A DNA stretch of 64,000 nt from an uncultured Flavobacteriales bacterium (GCA_905479915.1 CAJQOH010000024.1:20717-84716), one strand, 5' to 3'. Numbered from the stretch's first letter, positions 26,340 through 36,267 are shown. A program made the numbers and translations. Notes: generated from the letters alone by a model not told the origin.

Positions 26340-27440
26340 ATTATCCATCAAGACCTTTTCAAAAACTCCTTTTAAGTTTTCTACCATTCTTTCTTCAGTA
26401 AAATTGGCTTGATATAAAGCTTTAGATTGCTCAGAAAATTGCTTTCTTAAAACTGAATTATTAATTAACTGTTCTAATTTTTCTGCAATAACATTTGGTT
26501 CTTCTGATGGAACAATAAATCCATTTTCTCCATCAATTACAGATTCAACGATTGCTCCTTTATCTGTTGCTATAACAGGTAAACCATTAGCCATAGCTTC
26601 TACGATTACCCATGGATGTCCTTCTGGCATCTTAGGGCAAAACACAAATACATCCGCATTAGCAAATAATTGCATTTTAGCTTTACCAGATTGTGGAGGG
26701 TGGAGTTCTATATTTGTGAGCTCATTTTTTTCGATGATTGTTAAACACTCTTTTTCAAAAAATTCTTCATACCAAAAACCGGCACCAACTAACTTAAAAT
26801 TAGTAATTCCTTTTTTCTTTAATAAAGCTACTGCTTTTAAAATATCATCAAAACTTTTAGTAGATAAAAAATTAGCAAAATAGAGAATTGTTACCTCCTC
26901 CGTATTCTTCTCTTGAAGTTCATAATTTGCACCATTAGGCACTACATAAATATGATCTTCATTGAAATAACCTGTAAACAAATGTTTCAAATTATTTCCT
27001 AAAACAATAACTCCTACACACTTTTTAAATGTGCTTTTAACAAGCATTTTTGTTAATGAAGAGGCTTTTTCTAACCAATTTTTTATATTACTTCCTCTTA
27101 ATTGAATCAAGGTTTTACACCCCAAACTATTCGCAATCCATATAAATGGAACATCTTTAATAAACCCTAAAGTTGTTTGACTAATTGGTACTAAAACAAT
27201 TTCAGGTTGATGTTTTCTTATCTTTTTTAAAAAATCTGTGTACAACCTTATACTTCTGTAAATTTTAGAAAAACCCCATTTCCCCATAGTAACTAGGTTT
27301 TCATTCATCCTAGTATCTAAGTGAATTAACTCATATTCATCTTTTAGGCTAGAGTTCAGAATAATATTTGTAGCAATTGCTGGACCGATTAATGGAGGCG
27401 GCAGTTTTCCAAGTATTAATATAGTTGACTTTTCTTCCAT
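26331..27440 (-). CDS. Family 4 glycosyltransferase
   Basis: The ~369-residue GT-B enzyme has the Rossmann start ILILGKLPPPLIGPAIATN, and the C-terminal donor-binding motif EGHPWVIVEAMANGLPVIATDKG (the E-x7-E pair). It probably adds a hexose or related sugar from a nucleotide donor on the cytosolic face of the membrane. The ATG at 27440 shares one base with the stop codon of the upstream polymerase gene (TGATG), so translation is coupled. Donor and acceptor cannot be told. Confidence 0.85.
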   Translation of the reverse strand: MEEKSTILILGKLPPPLIGPAIATNIILNSSLKDEYELIHLDTRMNENLVTMGKWGFSKIYRSIRLYTDFLKKIRKHQPEIVLVPISQTTLGFIKDVPFIWIANSLGCKTLIQLRGSNIKNWLEKASSLTKMLVKSTFKKCVGVIVLGNNLKHLFTGYFNEDHIYVVPNGANYELQEKNTEEVTILYFANFLSTKSFDDILKAVALLKKKGITNFKLVGAGFWYEEFFEKECLTIIEKNELTNIELHPPQSGKAKMQLFANADVFVFCPKMPEGHPWVIVEAMANGLPVIATDKGAIVESVIDGENGFIVPSEEPNVIAEKLEQLINNSVLRKQFSEQSKALYQANFTEERMVENLKGVFEKVLMDNFV

Positions 27441-28687
27441 CAATTTTGCATTTTTTTAGGCAAAGCTGCAAAAGCAAAAACAGAAACAACAACATACATA
27501 AATGGAGGATAGTAAGTTGGTACAATACTAATAGAGGATAACAACAAAATCATTAACGTACCATAAACAAGGTACTTTGAAGCATTAACCATTTTTATTG
27601 ATTTAATGAATACCATCAATAAAAATATGAGATAGTAAAAGATCCCAAAATAGCCTGATAAAAAAAGTATTCTCATATAATCGTTATGAGAACCTACTCC
27701 AACATAATGGTAAGAATATTTTAATGTAGTTGGATAACCAAAAAATTGAACAAATATATTTTCGTTAGTAAATGTTTTAAGCATATCTCCCCAACGACCA
27801 ACTCTACCATGCAACAACTTATCAGACCCTTTATCTCCTTCATAAACAGAAATATCTGTTTCTAATAATGGTACAATTTTTTCTTCAATTAAAGGTTGAC
27901 CAAAAATATAAAACATTAAAAATAATATAGTTGATAGTACGATAGCAGATCCTTTGTTTGTCTTAAAATTAAAAATCATAAACAGCAGTATCAGACCTAA
28001 AAATATAGTGTATGAAGCCACGTGATGGATATTGATTAAGATTAATACACTTATCACACCTACAATCAAAACAGTTCTTAATCGTTTTTTCTTAGAGACT
28101 TCTCCTTTCTTAGAAAAATAGAAATAGGTTGCTATTAAAAAACAGAAGAGCAGGTAAATACTATAGCTTACTACATCTCCAAAACTACCTTGGATTCTTT
28201 CCATTCCTCTACTTTCTTGTACTTCAATAGCTCCAAAAAATAATTCATAAAACAAAATAGCTGCTACTATTATTCCCGAATATAAAAACGTGGTAAGTAT
28301 ACCGTCTAAATCCTCCCTTGATTGAATGAAAATACGCATAAAAAAATAGAGGTATATAGGGATGGTGAGTTTTAAAAGAAATTCAAAAGAAGTAATTGAT
28401 AATGGATCAAAAAGTATAACACAAAAGACACCGATTAAGATAAAGAATGACCATATCTTAAAATACTTATCGAGTTTGTATTTTTTACTTTTGGGTCTTT
28501 TCACTAAAGCTATAACCACCAATATTGGGGTGAATAATCCTACAATATAAAGTGGTGATAAAAAGGGAGAGATGTTCTTTAAAAAATAAAGGCTATCAAT
28601 TATTGGGCGAAACAGCACCAAAAGAATAAACCATCTCAGAGTCCAAGGTTTTGATGAAAGCCATATTTTCCAATTCTTAAACGACAT
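27440..28687 (-). CDS. O-antigen ligase/polymerase-like membrane protein (Wzy-type)
   Basis: The 415-residue protein has about ten hydrophobic helices, and a larger soluble loop near residues 270-330 containing DKGSDKLLHGRVGRWGDML and SHNDYMRILFLSGYFG. These features (GR in a large loop, H-N-x-Y before a late helix) are those of the O-antigen ligase/Wzy superfamily. With the flippase and Wzc protein of the same locus it would polymerise repeat units at the outer face of the inner membrane. Its identity as polymerase rather than ligase is inferred from context. Confidence 0.75.
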   Translation of the reverse strand: MSFKNWKIWLSSKPWTLRWFILLVLFRPIIDSLYFLKNISPFLSPLYIVGLFTPILVVIALVKRPKSKKYKLDKYFKIWSFFILIGVFCVILFDPLSITSFEFLLKLTIPIYLYFFMRIFIQSREDLDGILTTFLYSGIIVAAILFYELFFGAIEVQESRGMERIQGSFGDVVSYSIYLLFCFLIATYFYFSKKGEVSKKKRLRTVLIVGVISVLILINIHHVASYTIFLGLILLFMIFNFKTNKGSAIVLSTILFLMFYIFGQPLIEEKIVPLLETDISVYEGDKGSDKLLHGRVGRWGDMLKTFTNENIFVQFFGYPTTLKYSYHYVGVGSHNDYMRILFLSGYFGIFYYLIFLLMVFIKSIKMVNASKYLVYGTLMILLLSSISIVPTYYPPFMYVVVSVFAFAALPKKMQN

Positions 28688-29862
28688 TAATTTAATCTTG
28701 ATAACTTAAGTACTCTTTTTGCTATATTTTCAAAAGAATATTTTTTCTCATTAATCATTACTATTTTTTCTCTGTTAAATTTAGGATTATTTACAGCATC
28801 AAAAGCTTTTTGAAAAGTCTCTTCTATACTATTCTCTTTAATATACCAACCTGTTTCTTTATCATCCACAATGTGCCCAATATTTCTTTTATCTGGTAAA
28901 ACTGCTAATAACCCTGTTGCTATTGCTTCAAATATAGAAATTGCAGCGGTTGGATAAAAGGCAATATCAGCAGCCATATACAACTTATTTAACGCAGTAT
29001 AATCTAAAAATGGATAGCAATGAAATTTATCTTTATGTACCTTTTTATTGATGTAGTTTTTAACTTCAGAAGCATAATCATTTTCTAAAAACCCGATAAT
29101 AATATAATGCAATTGATTACCATTAGTATTCATATCTTCTACCCAATCAATTACTTTTTCTAATTTTTTAAATGGAACAATTCTTGTCGCTGTAATTAAA
29201 GTTGTAGCATCTTCTGTAAGTTTTAATTCTGCTCTTGTTTCAATTCTTAGCTTAGGTGAATAATTAAAATAATCTTTATCAAACCCCAAGGTTATTTGTT
29301 CTGATTTACTTTCTAATTCAGCATAATACTGTTGCGCAACAATGTCTTTTACTAAATCAATTGTCTCGGGAGTATAAGGCAACAATTTATCAGAATGAGT
29401 AATCGATTTTTGATAAATTCTTTGTTTTAGTTTATTTTTTACTTTATCCACTATTTTGGATTTGTCTGATTGATAATTATCAGAGCTATCTCCTAATAGA
29501 GTTAATAGTTTATACGCTTTATTTTCAGTATAAATAGCTTCTGGGAACAATTTCCCTACCCCGATAACAATAACCAATTCTGGAGAAAATTGATCTATTT
29601 CTTTTCTTAGTCTTTTAACATAAAGCATTTGACCGAAAGATACAATCGGTTTTAGTCTAAGTATAGTATAATTAAATTCTTCATGCTTTGTTACACCAAC
29701 ATTAAAAGCTTCATTTTTAACAATTCCTCTTACGTATTTTGGTACTACTGTTGATGTAAAAACTTTTACCTCATGATGTAGCTTAGCAAATTCTTTCGCT
29801 AAATAAACTTCTACAAAACCCATTTGAGGTATAAAGTGACCGCAGACTATTGCAATTTTCAT
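28687..29862 (-). CDS. Family 4-like glycosyltransferase
   Basis: The 391-residue protein begins IAIVCGHFIPQMGFVEVYLAKEFAKL, typical of GT4 enzymes. The C-terminal domain shows ADIAFYPTAAISIFEAIATGLLAVL; the second Glu of the usual E-x7-E pair is present but the first position is Pro, so the donor site deviates. It shares one base with the polymerase gene (TAATG). Predicted to be a cytosolic or membrane-associated sugar transferase of the polysaccharide pathway. Confidence 0.8.
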   Translation of the reverse strand: MKIAIVCGHFIPQMGFVEVYLAKEFAKLHHEVKVFTSTVVPKYVRGIVKNEAFNVGVTKHEEFNYTILRLKPIVSFGQMLYVKRLRKEIDQFSPELVIVIGVGKLFPEAIYTENKAYKLLTLLGDSSDNYQSDKSKIVDKVKNKLKQRIYQKSITHSDKLLPYTPETIDLVKDIVAQQYYAELESKSEQITLGFDKDYFNYSPKLRIETRAELKLTEDATTLITATRIVPFKKLEKVIDWVEDMNTNGNQLHYIIIGFLENDYASEVKNYINKKVHKDKFHCYPFLDYTALNKLYMAADIAFYPTAAISIFEAIATGLLAVLPDKRNIGHIVDDKETGWYIKENSIEETFQKAFDAVNNPKFNREKIVMINEKKYSFENIAKRVLKLSRLN

Positions 29863-29865
29863 TGT

Positions 29866-30966
29866 TTACTTATTTATACCATTCAGTACAGATACAATTT
29901 CTGCAATTATGGATTGTTCTAATTCAGGGTAAATAGGTAAAGAAATGATAGATTCACAGGTTTTATTTGCTACTAAACAAGTCGTTTTATTTTTAAATAT
30001 ATTCATTTCAGAAAGTGCTTGAGGGTAATGAATGCCTGTAGCAATGTTATTTTCGGCTAATGCTTGAAGTACTTTATCTCGTTGATCTGTTTTAATTACA
30101 TAAAGATGATAAACACTTTTTAAATGTTTGTCGAAAATTGGTTTTTGATAATCTTCATTGATCAATTCATTATAATAATTAGCATTGTCAATTCTTGCCT
30201 TATTCCATTGATCAATATACTTCAATTTAATAGATAGAACTGCAGCTTGGATACCATCCATTCTTGAATTTCTTCCAATTCTCAAATGATTATGTTTCAC
30301 TTCCTGTCCGTGATTAGCAATTTGTCTTGCAATAGTCGTTACTTTATTGCTTTTACAAACAATTACACCAGCATCGCCAAAAGCGCCTAAATTTTTTCCA
30401 GGGTAGAAGCTGAATGTAGCAACATCTCCAAAAGTTCCTACTTTCTGATTGTTATATAAAGCTCCATGTGCTTGTGCGCAATCTTCAATAAAGTATAGAT
30501 TATGAGCTTTACAGGTTTTCTGTATTGCTTCAATATTAGCTGGAGTACCGTATAGATGAACGGCAATAATTGCTTTTGTCTTATTTGTTATTTTTTCTGC
30601 TAACAAATCTGCATCTATTCCGTTATCAGTTGTATTTATATCAACAAATACAGGTTCAGCACCTATATTAACAACTGCTTCTGCAGTAGAAATCCATGTG
30701 AGCGCAGGCACCAAAACCTCATCACCTATTCCAATTCCTAATGCTTGTAAACCTATTTCAATTGCATCAGTACCATTAGCACAACTCACTACATTCCCTG
30801 TACCAAGGTATGCTTCAAAATCATTCTCAAATTTATTGACAAAAGGGTTATTTGATCCACCAATAAAGGCAGTCTTACTAATTACTTCTTGAATAGATTT
30901 ATCGATTTCTTCTTTTATAGAAAGGTAGTTACTTTTTAAATCAACAAATGGTATTTTATCTTTCAT
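29866..30966 (-). CDS. DegT/DnrJ/EryC1-type sugar aminotransferase (WbpE/WlbC-like)
   Basis: PLP-dependent enzyme of 366 residues. The PLP lysine is Lys191 in SFYPGKNLGAFGDAG and the PLP-contacting Asp is in IEDCAQAHG (Asp162). Together with the oxidoreductase (31404) and the acetyltransferase (30956) it forms the three-gene set known in Pseudomonas and Bordetella as WbpE/WbpB/WbpD (WlbC/WlbA/WlbB), which places a 3-amino group on UDP-GlcNAc uronic acid. It overlaps the acetyltransferase gene by 11 bp. The exact substrate is inferred from that neighbourhood. Confidence 0.85.
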   Translation of the reverse strand: MKDKIPFVDLKSNYLSIKEEIDKSIQEVISKTAFIGGSNNPFVNKFENDFEAYLGTGNVVSCANGTDAIEIGLQALGIGIGDEVLVPALTWISTAEAVVNIGAEPVFVDINTTDNGIDADLLAEKITNKTKAIIAVHLYGTPANIEAIQKTCKAHNLYFIEDCAQAHGALYNNQKVGTFGDVATFSFYPGKNLGAFGDAGVIVCKSNKVTTIARQIANHGQEVKHNHLRIGRNSRMDGIQAAVLSIKLKYIDQWNKARIDNANYYNELINEDYQKPIFDKHLKSVYHLYVIKTDQRDKVLQALAENNIATGIHYPQALSEMNIFKNKTTCLVANKTCESIISLPIYPELEQSIIAEIVSVLNGINK

Positions 30967-31417
30967 TCTTTCTCAAAAATTTTGCAGGGTTCCCTGCATA
31001 AACACCTGGCTTTGTAACTTCTTTTGTTACCACCGATCCTGCTCCTATTACTACGTTATCACAAATGTTTACAGGTAATATTGTTGCATTACTACCTATC
31101 GAAACATTATTTCCTATGTTCGTAGATTTCCATAAAGACTTATTGCCTTGAGCTGGACCACCACCTTCAAATAAATCATTGATAAACATTACTCCGTGCC
31201 CAATAAAACAATCATTACCTATCGTAACCAATTCACAAATAAAACTATGTGACTGAATTTTACAATTATCACCAATAATAACGTCTTTTTGAATTTCAAC
31301 AAAAGGGCCTACAAAACAGTTATTACCAAATTGACAACCATAAAGATTAACAGGTTCTACAACCTTGAAATTGGAAGAACAAGTTACATCCTTTATTTCA
31401 CATTTAAATATCTGCAT
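30956..31417 (-). CDS. Left-handed beta-helix N-acetyltransferase (WbpD/WlbB-like)
   Basis: A ~153-residue hexapeptide-repeat protein (repeats such as IGDNCKIQSH, IGNDCFIGHG, IGNNVSIGSN, VIGAGSVVTKEV) ending VYAGNPAKFL. The motif FINDLFEGGGPAQG with a nearby His (GHGVMF) is like that of WlbB/WbpD-type sugar 3-N-acetyltransferases. It would acetylate the amino group installed by the adjacent aminotransferase using acetyl-CoA. The ATG at 31417 leaves a 14-bp overlap with the oxidoreductase gene; a longer start at 31456 is less likely. Confidence 0.82.
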   Translation of the reverse strand: MQIFKCEIKDVTCSSNFKVVEPVNLYGCQFGNNCFVGPFVEIQKDVIIGDNCKIQSHSFICELVTIGNDCFIGHGVMFINDLFEGGGPAQGNKSLWKSTNIGNNVSIGSNATILPVNICDNVVIGAGSVVTKEVTKPGVYAGNPAKFLRKNER

Positions 31418-32438
31418 TCTTTTTAATACTAGTATATATTTTCTCGATAATTTCAACAGTTTTCAGTCCTTCAAAACCATTAGTAGCAATGGCTCCATTA
31501 TTCGTTAAAACATCTACAACATTCTTGTAAACGTAATCATGATTAGACATGCTTCCCTGATACTGTCCATAATTATTTGCTGGATTTCCTTCAGGCAAAC
31601 CTTCTATCTGAAAATTAGCAATATGTTGGTAATCCAATTCATTTAAATACTGTCCCCCTACCTTAATAGTTCCTTCCTCTCCAAATATAGTTAATGAACC
31701 CTCCATGTTTTTATCGTAACTATTAACTGTATAATTAATAGTCCCCAATACGTTATTGTAAAATTTAAGAGCAACAACACCAGTATCTTCAAATTCTATT
31801 GTTTCCTGATGATTTAAATTGGCTCCCACCGCAAACACTTCTTTTACATCACCAACTAGCCAATACAACAAATCTATAAAATGGCTAAATTGTGTAAATA
31901 AAGTTCCTCCATCTAAATCTTTTGTTCCTTTCCATGAGTTCTCGTAATAAGCCTCATCTCTATTCCAAAAACAATTCAATTGAACTGATAATAATTTACC
32001 TAGTCTATTCTCATCGATTGCTTTTTTTAACGCTACAATCGGAGGGTTAAATCGATTTTGCTTTACCACAAAAATCCTCCTGTTTGCTTTCTCCGCTTCT
32101 TTGATCATCTCATCACAATCGTGAACATTAATTGCCATTGGCTTTTCGCATAAAACATGATAACCAGCTTTTAAAGATTTAATGGTATGAGATGCATGCA
32201 GTCCATTAGGCGTACATATTGATATCACATCTGCTGTTTTTTCTTCTACTAAAAGATCTTCAATATTCGTATAATAAGGTACTTGGTATTCTTCTGCTAG
32301 CTGTTTCGCTTTTTTTTCATCTACATCACAAACAGCTATTAATTCTCCACATTTACCAATATGGCTAGCGTGTCTGTTTGCTATTCTACCGCATCCAACA
32401 AGTGCAAATTTTATCAATTTATTGTGTTTTATGTTCAT
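31404..32438 (-). CDS. Gfo/Idh/MocA sugar oxidoreductase (WbpB/WlbA-like)
   Basis: A 344-residue NAD-dependent enzyme: the Rossmann segment FALVGCGRIANRHASHI, the motif HVLCEKPMAINVHDCDEM with its catalytic Lys, and the C-terminal block GGTLFTQFSHFIDLLYWLVGD. In the WbpB/WlbA family it oxidises C3 of UDP-GlcNAc uronic acid, feeding the transaminase and acetyltransferase encoded directly downstream. The first enzyme of that pathway (WbpA, UDP-GlcNAc 6-dehydrogenase) is not seen in the window. Confidence 0.85.
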   Translation of the reverse strand: MNIKHNKLIKFALVGCGRIANRHASHIGKCGELIAVCDVDEKKAKQLAEEYQVPYYTNIEDLLVEEKTADVISICTPNGLHASHTIKSLKAGYHVLCEKPMAINVHDCDEMIKEAEKANRRIFVVKQNRFNPPIVALKKAIDENRLGKLLSVQLNCFWNRDEAYYENSWKGTKDLDGGTLFTQFSHFIDLLYWLVGDVKEVFAVGANLNHQETIEFEDTGVVALKFYNNVLGTINYTVNSYDKNMEGSLTIFGEEGTIKVGGQYLNELDYQHIANFQIEGLPEGNPANNYGQYQGSMSNHDYVYKNVVDVLTNNGAIATNGFEGLKTVEIIEKIYTSIKKNADI

Positions 32439-32470
32439 CAGCTAAAGTACAAATTATTCAAAATGAATTC

Positions 32471-34399
32471 TTAGACTTTTAAGTTAAATATGTTATACCA
32501 TTTTATTACTGAATATGCTCTCCAAAACTCACTTAAGTGAGTTGAATTTGAAAAATCTTGGTCGCACAATTGGAGCACATAGTCTCGATTCATAATGGAT
32601 GGGATATTACTATCCTTTAGTTCCGTTGTAAGTGTTTTCATCAACTCACTTTTCCAATCTTGTTGGGGAGTAACAAAACCTTTTTTATCTTTTCTCCAAA
32701 CTACCTTATCATCTAACTTACCCACTAACATTTTTCTTAATGCATACTTGGTCCAACCGCCATAAATTTTCTGATTATTAGGTAGTGTTCTGATAAAATT
32801 AACCAATCGATGATCTAAAAATGGAACTCTAGATTCAATTGAGAACGCCATAGAATTTCGATCTTCATACCTCAACAACTCATACATTCCATACTTTACA
32901 CTTAGGTTCGTGTGTTCATCAAAAGTTTTCCCTCCTCTTTTAGGACTTATTAAATCCAATTCATTCAACTTATCTTCTTTAATAAACTGATAACTCAAAC
33001 GCTCTCTTGCTCTTAATTTTTGCTGTAAACTATCTGGTAAATAATAATAGGCAGCTCTTAATACTGCATTTTTAATTTGTGGTGTAAAGTTTTGTTTAAG
33101 CTCATCATACTCTTTGAAGAATTGAGCAAATTTGAACTTTTTCAACAACTCTATGAGGTGGATTCCTGCAAAGTTATAGTATCCTCCTAAAACTTCATCT
33201 GCTCCTTGCCCATCCAATAATACTTTAATTTGGTTTTTATTGGCACATTTCATCACTTCCCATTGAGCAAACATTGATGTTGAACCTATTGGTAAATCTT
33301 GATGATACATCATTTTATCCATATCAGCAACTAATGTCTCTGCATCTGGATAGGTATAAATATCATTAACATTTTCTAATCCTTGAGCAACTAATTTAGC
33401 ATAACTAGATTCATCAATAACTTTATTTTCATAAGCCGCAGTAATTGTTTTCAAAGGCTTCCCTATCAACTGCTGGCTCGCTCCATAAACAATAGCACTA
33501 GAATCTAGTCCACCACTTAAACAAGAACCAATTTCAACATCAGATCTCAAATGTAATGCGATGGAGTCGTTAAATAACGTCTCAAATTTTTTCACATTTA
33601 TTTGAAGGTCTTTGCTACTCTTTTCTATATCATCATCTACTGAGAAATAGTTTTCCTTAGTTAATTTTAATGTATTTAAATCTAAATGATAATTACATCC
33701 AGGTTCAATATCAATGATATGCCTAAATAAATTTTGATAAGGTGATGATGTGGTTCCGTAAGCTAAATAGGTTCCTAAGTTTTCTTCAGAAATGGATTGA
33801 TCTACTGCTTTTAATTTTAGAAGTGCTTTTATCTCTGATGCAAAAGCAAAATGATGATCATCAGCAAAATAATAAAGTGGTTTTATTCCAAATCGATCTC
33901 GAGAAAAGGTTAGTGTATTTTCTTGTTGATTGTAAATGACAAAAGCCCACATTCCCATGAATTTGGTAACACAACTACTTCCCCATTCAATAAAAGCATT
34001 TAAAACTACTTCAGTATCAGTATTAGATCTAAAAACATACCCCTTCTTTTCTAATTCTTGACGAATTTCTTTAAAGTTATAGACTTCTCCATTAAAAACA
34101 ATCGCATAATTTTTATCTTCAGAAATGAATGGTTGATGCCCTAATTCAGAAACATCCAAAATAGACAAACGCCTATGCATTAAACCCAACTGAGGTTGAT
34201 GATTAACTTCTGACAAGTTTTTTAGATGCTGAAGTTGAGTAATAGTATCATTCCCTCTGTAACTTTCAATTTGTCCTTCTCTACTCGTTAATACAAAACC
34301 TTCGTCATCTGGACCTCTATGCCTTAGAACTTCTGAAAGTTTGATTATTTCGCCAATGTTGACTCCTTTTCGACTATATATTCCTGCTATTCCACACAT
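32471..34399 (-). CDS. AsnB-type glutamine-dependent amidotransferase (copy 2)
   Basis: The 642-residue protein starts MCGIAGIYSR (nucleophile Cys2) and has the PP-loop CLSGGLDSS (near 290), the LLDGQGADEVLGGYYNF block, and YEDRNSMAFSIESRVPFLDHRL. An insert near residues 45-65 separates it from copy 1, so this is not a recent duplicate. It begins one base from the end of a glycosyltransferase gene and lies directly upstream of the WbpB/D/E-like set, making amidation of the uronic acid product a reasonable guess; asparagine synthesis is the alternative. Confidence 0.82.
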   Translation of the reverse strand: MCGIAGIYSRKGVNIGEIIKLSEVLRHRGPDDEGFVLTSREGQIESYRGNDTITQLQHLKNLSEVNHQPQLGLMHRRLSILDVSELGHQPFISEDKNYAIVFNGEVYNFKEIRQELEKKGYVFRSNTDTEVVLNAFIEWGSSCVTKFMGMWAFVIYNQQENTLTFSRDRFGIKPLYYFADDHHFAFASEIKALLKLKAVDQSISEENLGTYLAYGTTSSPYQNLFRHIIDIEPGCNYHLDLNTLKLTKENYFSVDDDIEKSSKDLQINVKKFETLFNDSIALHLRSDVEIGSCLSGGLDSSAIVYGASQQLIGKPLKTITAAYENKVIDESSYAKLVAQGLENVNDIYTYPDAETLVADMDKMMYHQDLPIGSTSMFAQWEVMKCANKNQIKVLLDGQGADEVLGGYYNFAGIHLIELLKKFKFAQFFKEYDELKQNFTPQIKNAVLRAAYYYLPDSLQQKLRARERLSYQFIKEDKLNELDLISPKRGGKTFDEHTNLSVKYGMYELLRYEDRNSMAFSIESRVPFLDHRLVNFIRTLPNNQKIYGGWTKYALRKMLVGKLDDKVVWRKDKKGFVTPQQDWKSELMKTLTTELKDSNIPSIMNRDYVLQLCDQDFSNSTHLSEFWRAYSVIKWYNIFNLKV

Positions 34400-35526
34400 T
34401 ATAATACTTCTCTATAAACTGTTAACAAATAGTCTCCAAAACTTTTTAGACCAAAACGACCTTTAATCTCATTGTGTATTTTTTCACTGTTGTATTTATC
34501 TCTATTCAAAATCAAATCTTCCATTGCTCCTGAAATCTCATTAATAGAATCAGGATCTATCAAAATACCATTCTCTTCATTTATAAATTCTTTTGGAGCT
34601 GTAAGGTTCGTACAGACAACAGGCAAACCACAACAAAGTGCTTCTGCAACAACTAAACCGAAAGTTTCATGCCTACTTGGGAAAACGAAAAAACTACTTT
34701 CCTTTAATAATCCTGTAATTTGAAGCTTTGTTAATGTCCCTTTAAGTATTATTCTACTTGTTAGATTATTCTCTTCTACATATGCTCTAATTGCTTCAAA
34801 TTCTTCTCCATCTCCTCCTATTATTAAGTTGTAATCTGTATACTTATTTGAGATCTTATGAAATGCTTTAACCGTTCTTAACCCTCCTTTAAATTCATCC
34901 AAACGACTTACAAAAAGAATATTTTTAGAAGTAGTCGTTTTTTTAAAATTAAATATATCAGTATTAACAGGATTAAATGACACCTCAACTTTATCGTCTG
35001 AAATTCCTAGTTTTAATATCTCATTCTTTTGATGTTGACTTACTGCTAAAACTTTTGCTGCCTTATTGAATACAAATTTCGAAATCTTGCTTTTAATTCT
35101 ACTATTCAACACACTAGAATATGGCCCAACATGCTCCGTAACAATAAATGGAACATTTAATTTTTTACCGATTAAATAAGCAAGTGTTCCATTTAAAACA
35201 CCTCCATGAGCATGAATAACAGTCGTTTCTGAATACGATGCACCGATTTTAACTCCTTTAATAAACCATTTGATGTACATCAACGGTTTAATTAAGTTCA
35301 TTACTTTTTTGTCAGTAATATTTACTCTCTTCAAGTAAAATTGATCTTGATATTTTTCATCTGTAACCCCCTTCTGTTTTCCGCTTAAGCGAACATAAAG
35401 TGTCTGTGGATTCAATGATTGCACACTTTTTAAATAATCTTCTATAAATACTCCTTTCCAATCACCATCAAATTCTGGAAAAAGTTCTGGTAATACTAAT
35501 AAATTGATATGTTTTTTGTCGCTCAA
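34399..35526 (-). CDS. Family 4 glycosyltransferase
   Basis: A 375-residue GT-B protein. The N-terminal acceptor domain includes IHAHGGVLNGTLAYLIGKKLNVPFIVTEHVG; the C-terminal domain has NILFVSRLDEFKGGLRTVKAF and HETFGLVVAEALCCGLPVV (E-x7-E). The start codon is TTG and its first bases overlap the stop of the methyltransferase gene (TTGA), a coupled arrangement also seen at the flippase. It probably adds one sugar of the repeat unit. Confidence 0.84.
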   Translation of the reverse strand: MSDKKHINLLVLPELFPEFDGDWKGVFIEDYLKSVQSLNPQTLYVRLSGKQKGVTDEKYQDQFYLKRVNITDKKVMNLIKPLMYIKWFIKGVKIGASYSETTVIHAHGGVLNGTLAYLIGKKLNVPFIVTEHVGPYSSVLNSRIKSKISKFVFNKAAKVLAVSQHQKNEILKLGISDDKVEVSFNPVNTDIFNFKKTTTSKNILFVSRLDEFKGGLRTVKAFHKISNKYTDYNLIIGGDGEEFEAIRAYVEENNLTSRIILKGTLTKLQITGLLKESSFFVFPSRHETFGLVVAEALCCGLPVVCTNLTAPKEFINEENGILIDPDSINEISGAMEDLILNRDKYNSEKIHNEIKGRFGLKSFGDYLLTVYREVL

Positions 35527-36248
35527 TCTTTCTTAAAAAGATAAATGTAGTCACTTCCTAAAGACGCATTTTTATTATTGTTTACATCTCCAAACCATTT
35601 TCGCGTTAATTGATATTTTCTATCATTCGAAAAAAGTCTCGAAAAGCCTATAAATGATTGATTGTACCGAAATACTTTTTCGAGCTTAAAACCCGCCTTT
35701 TGAAAACTATCTTCTACTCTTGATGCAGGAACTTTATTCAATCGGTATTTATCTTTTCCAAATAATTGACGAACACCTAAATATAAACGTATTAAATGGC
35801 TATAAAAATGAGTGCTATTCGTATTCTGTATAATGACATTACCTCCACTTTTCACTTTAGATTGTATGTAATTCAGAAATTTATCAATATCATCTAAATG
35901 AGCTAAGATCCCTAAAGAAATGATTAAATCAAACGATTCATCTTCAAAATCAGTTTCAAAAATATCTCCACAAATAAAAGATACATTTTCTATTTTTTCT
36001 TCCTCCGCCATTTCTTTCGACAACGCAATCATGTTTTTAGAGAAATCCACTAAAGTTAACTCTTTAAAATTTTTACTGTTTTTCAAAGAAATAAAACCAT
36101 TACCACATGGCATATCTAATACACAATCATAAGTTGTGTTATTGATCAAGTCGGCAACTATTTCCGTTCTTATTTTAATATTATAATCAAAATAAAAATA
36201 AATATCAGTTTTCTCAAAAAATGTTTTCACTTCCGCTTTCCTCTCCAT
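35523..36248 (-). CDS. Class I SAM-dependent methyltransferase
   Basis: A 241-residue Rossmann methyltransferase: motif I VLDMPCGNGFISL, acidic strand-2 end TLVDFSKNMI, and ICGDIFETDFEDESFDLIISLGILAHL. It is the most upstream gene of the first minus-strand block of the locus, preceded by a -7 box. Likely it methylates a sugar or the end of the glycan chain, but no specificity can be assigned. Confidence 0.82.
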   Translation of the reverse strand: MERKAEVKTFFEKTDIYFYFDYNIKIRTEIVADLINNTTYDCVLDMPCGNGFISLKNSKNFKELTLVDFSKNMIALSKEMAEEEKIENVSFICGDIFETDFEDESFDLIISLGILAHLDDIDKFLNYIQSKVKSGGNVIIQNTNSTHFYSHLIRLYLGVRQLFGKDKYRLNKVPASRVEDSFQKAGFKLEKVFRYNQSFIGFSRLFSNDRKYQLTRKWFGDVNNNKNASLGSDYIYLFKKD

Positions 36249-36267
36249 ACTCTTTTTTATAAGCTCT

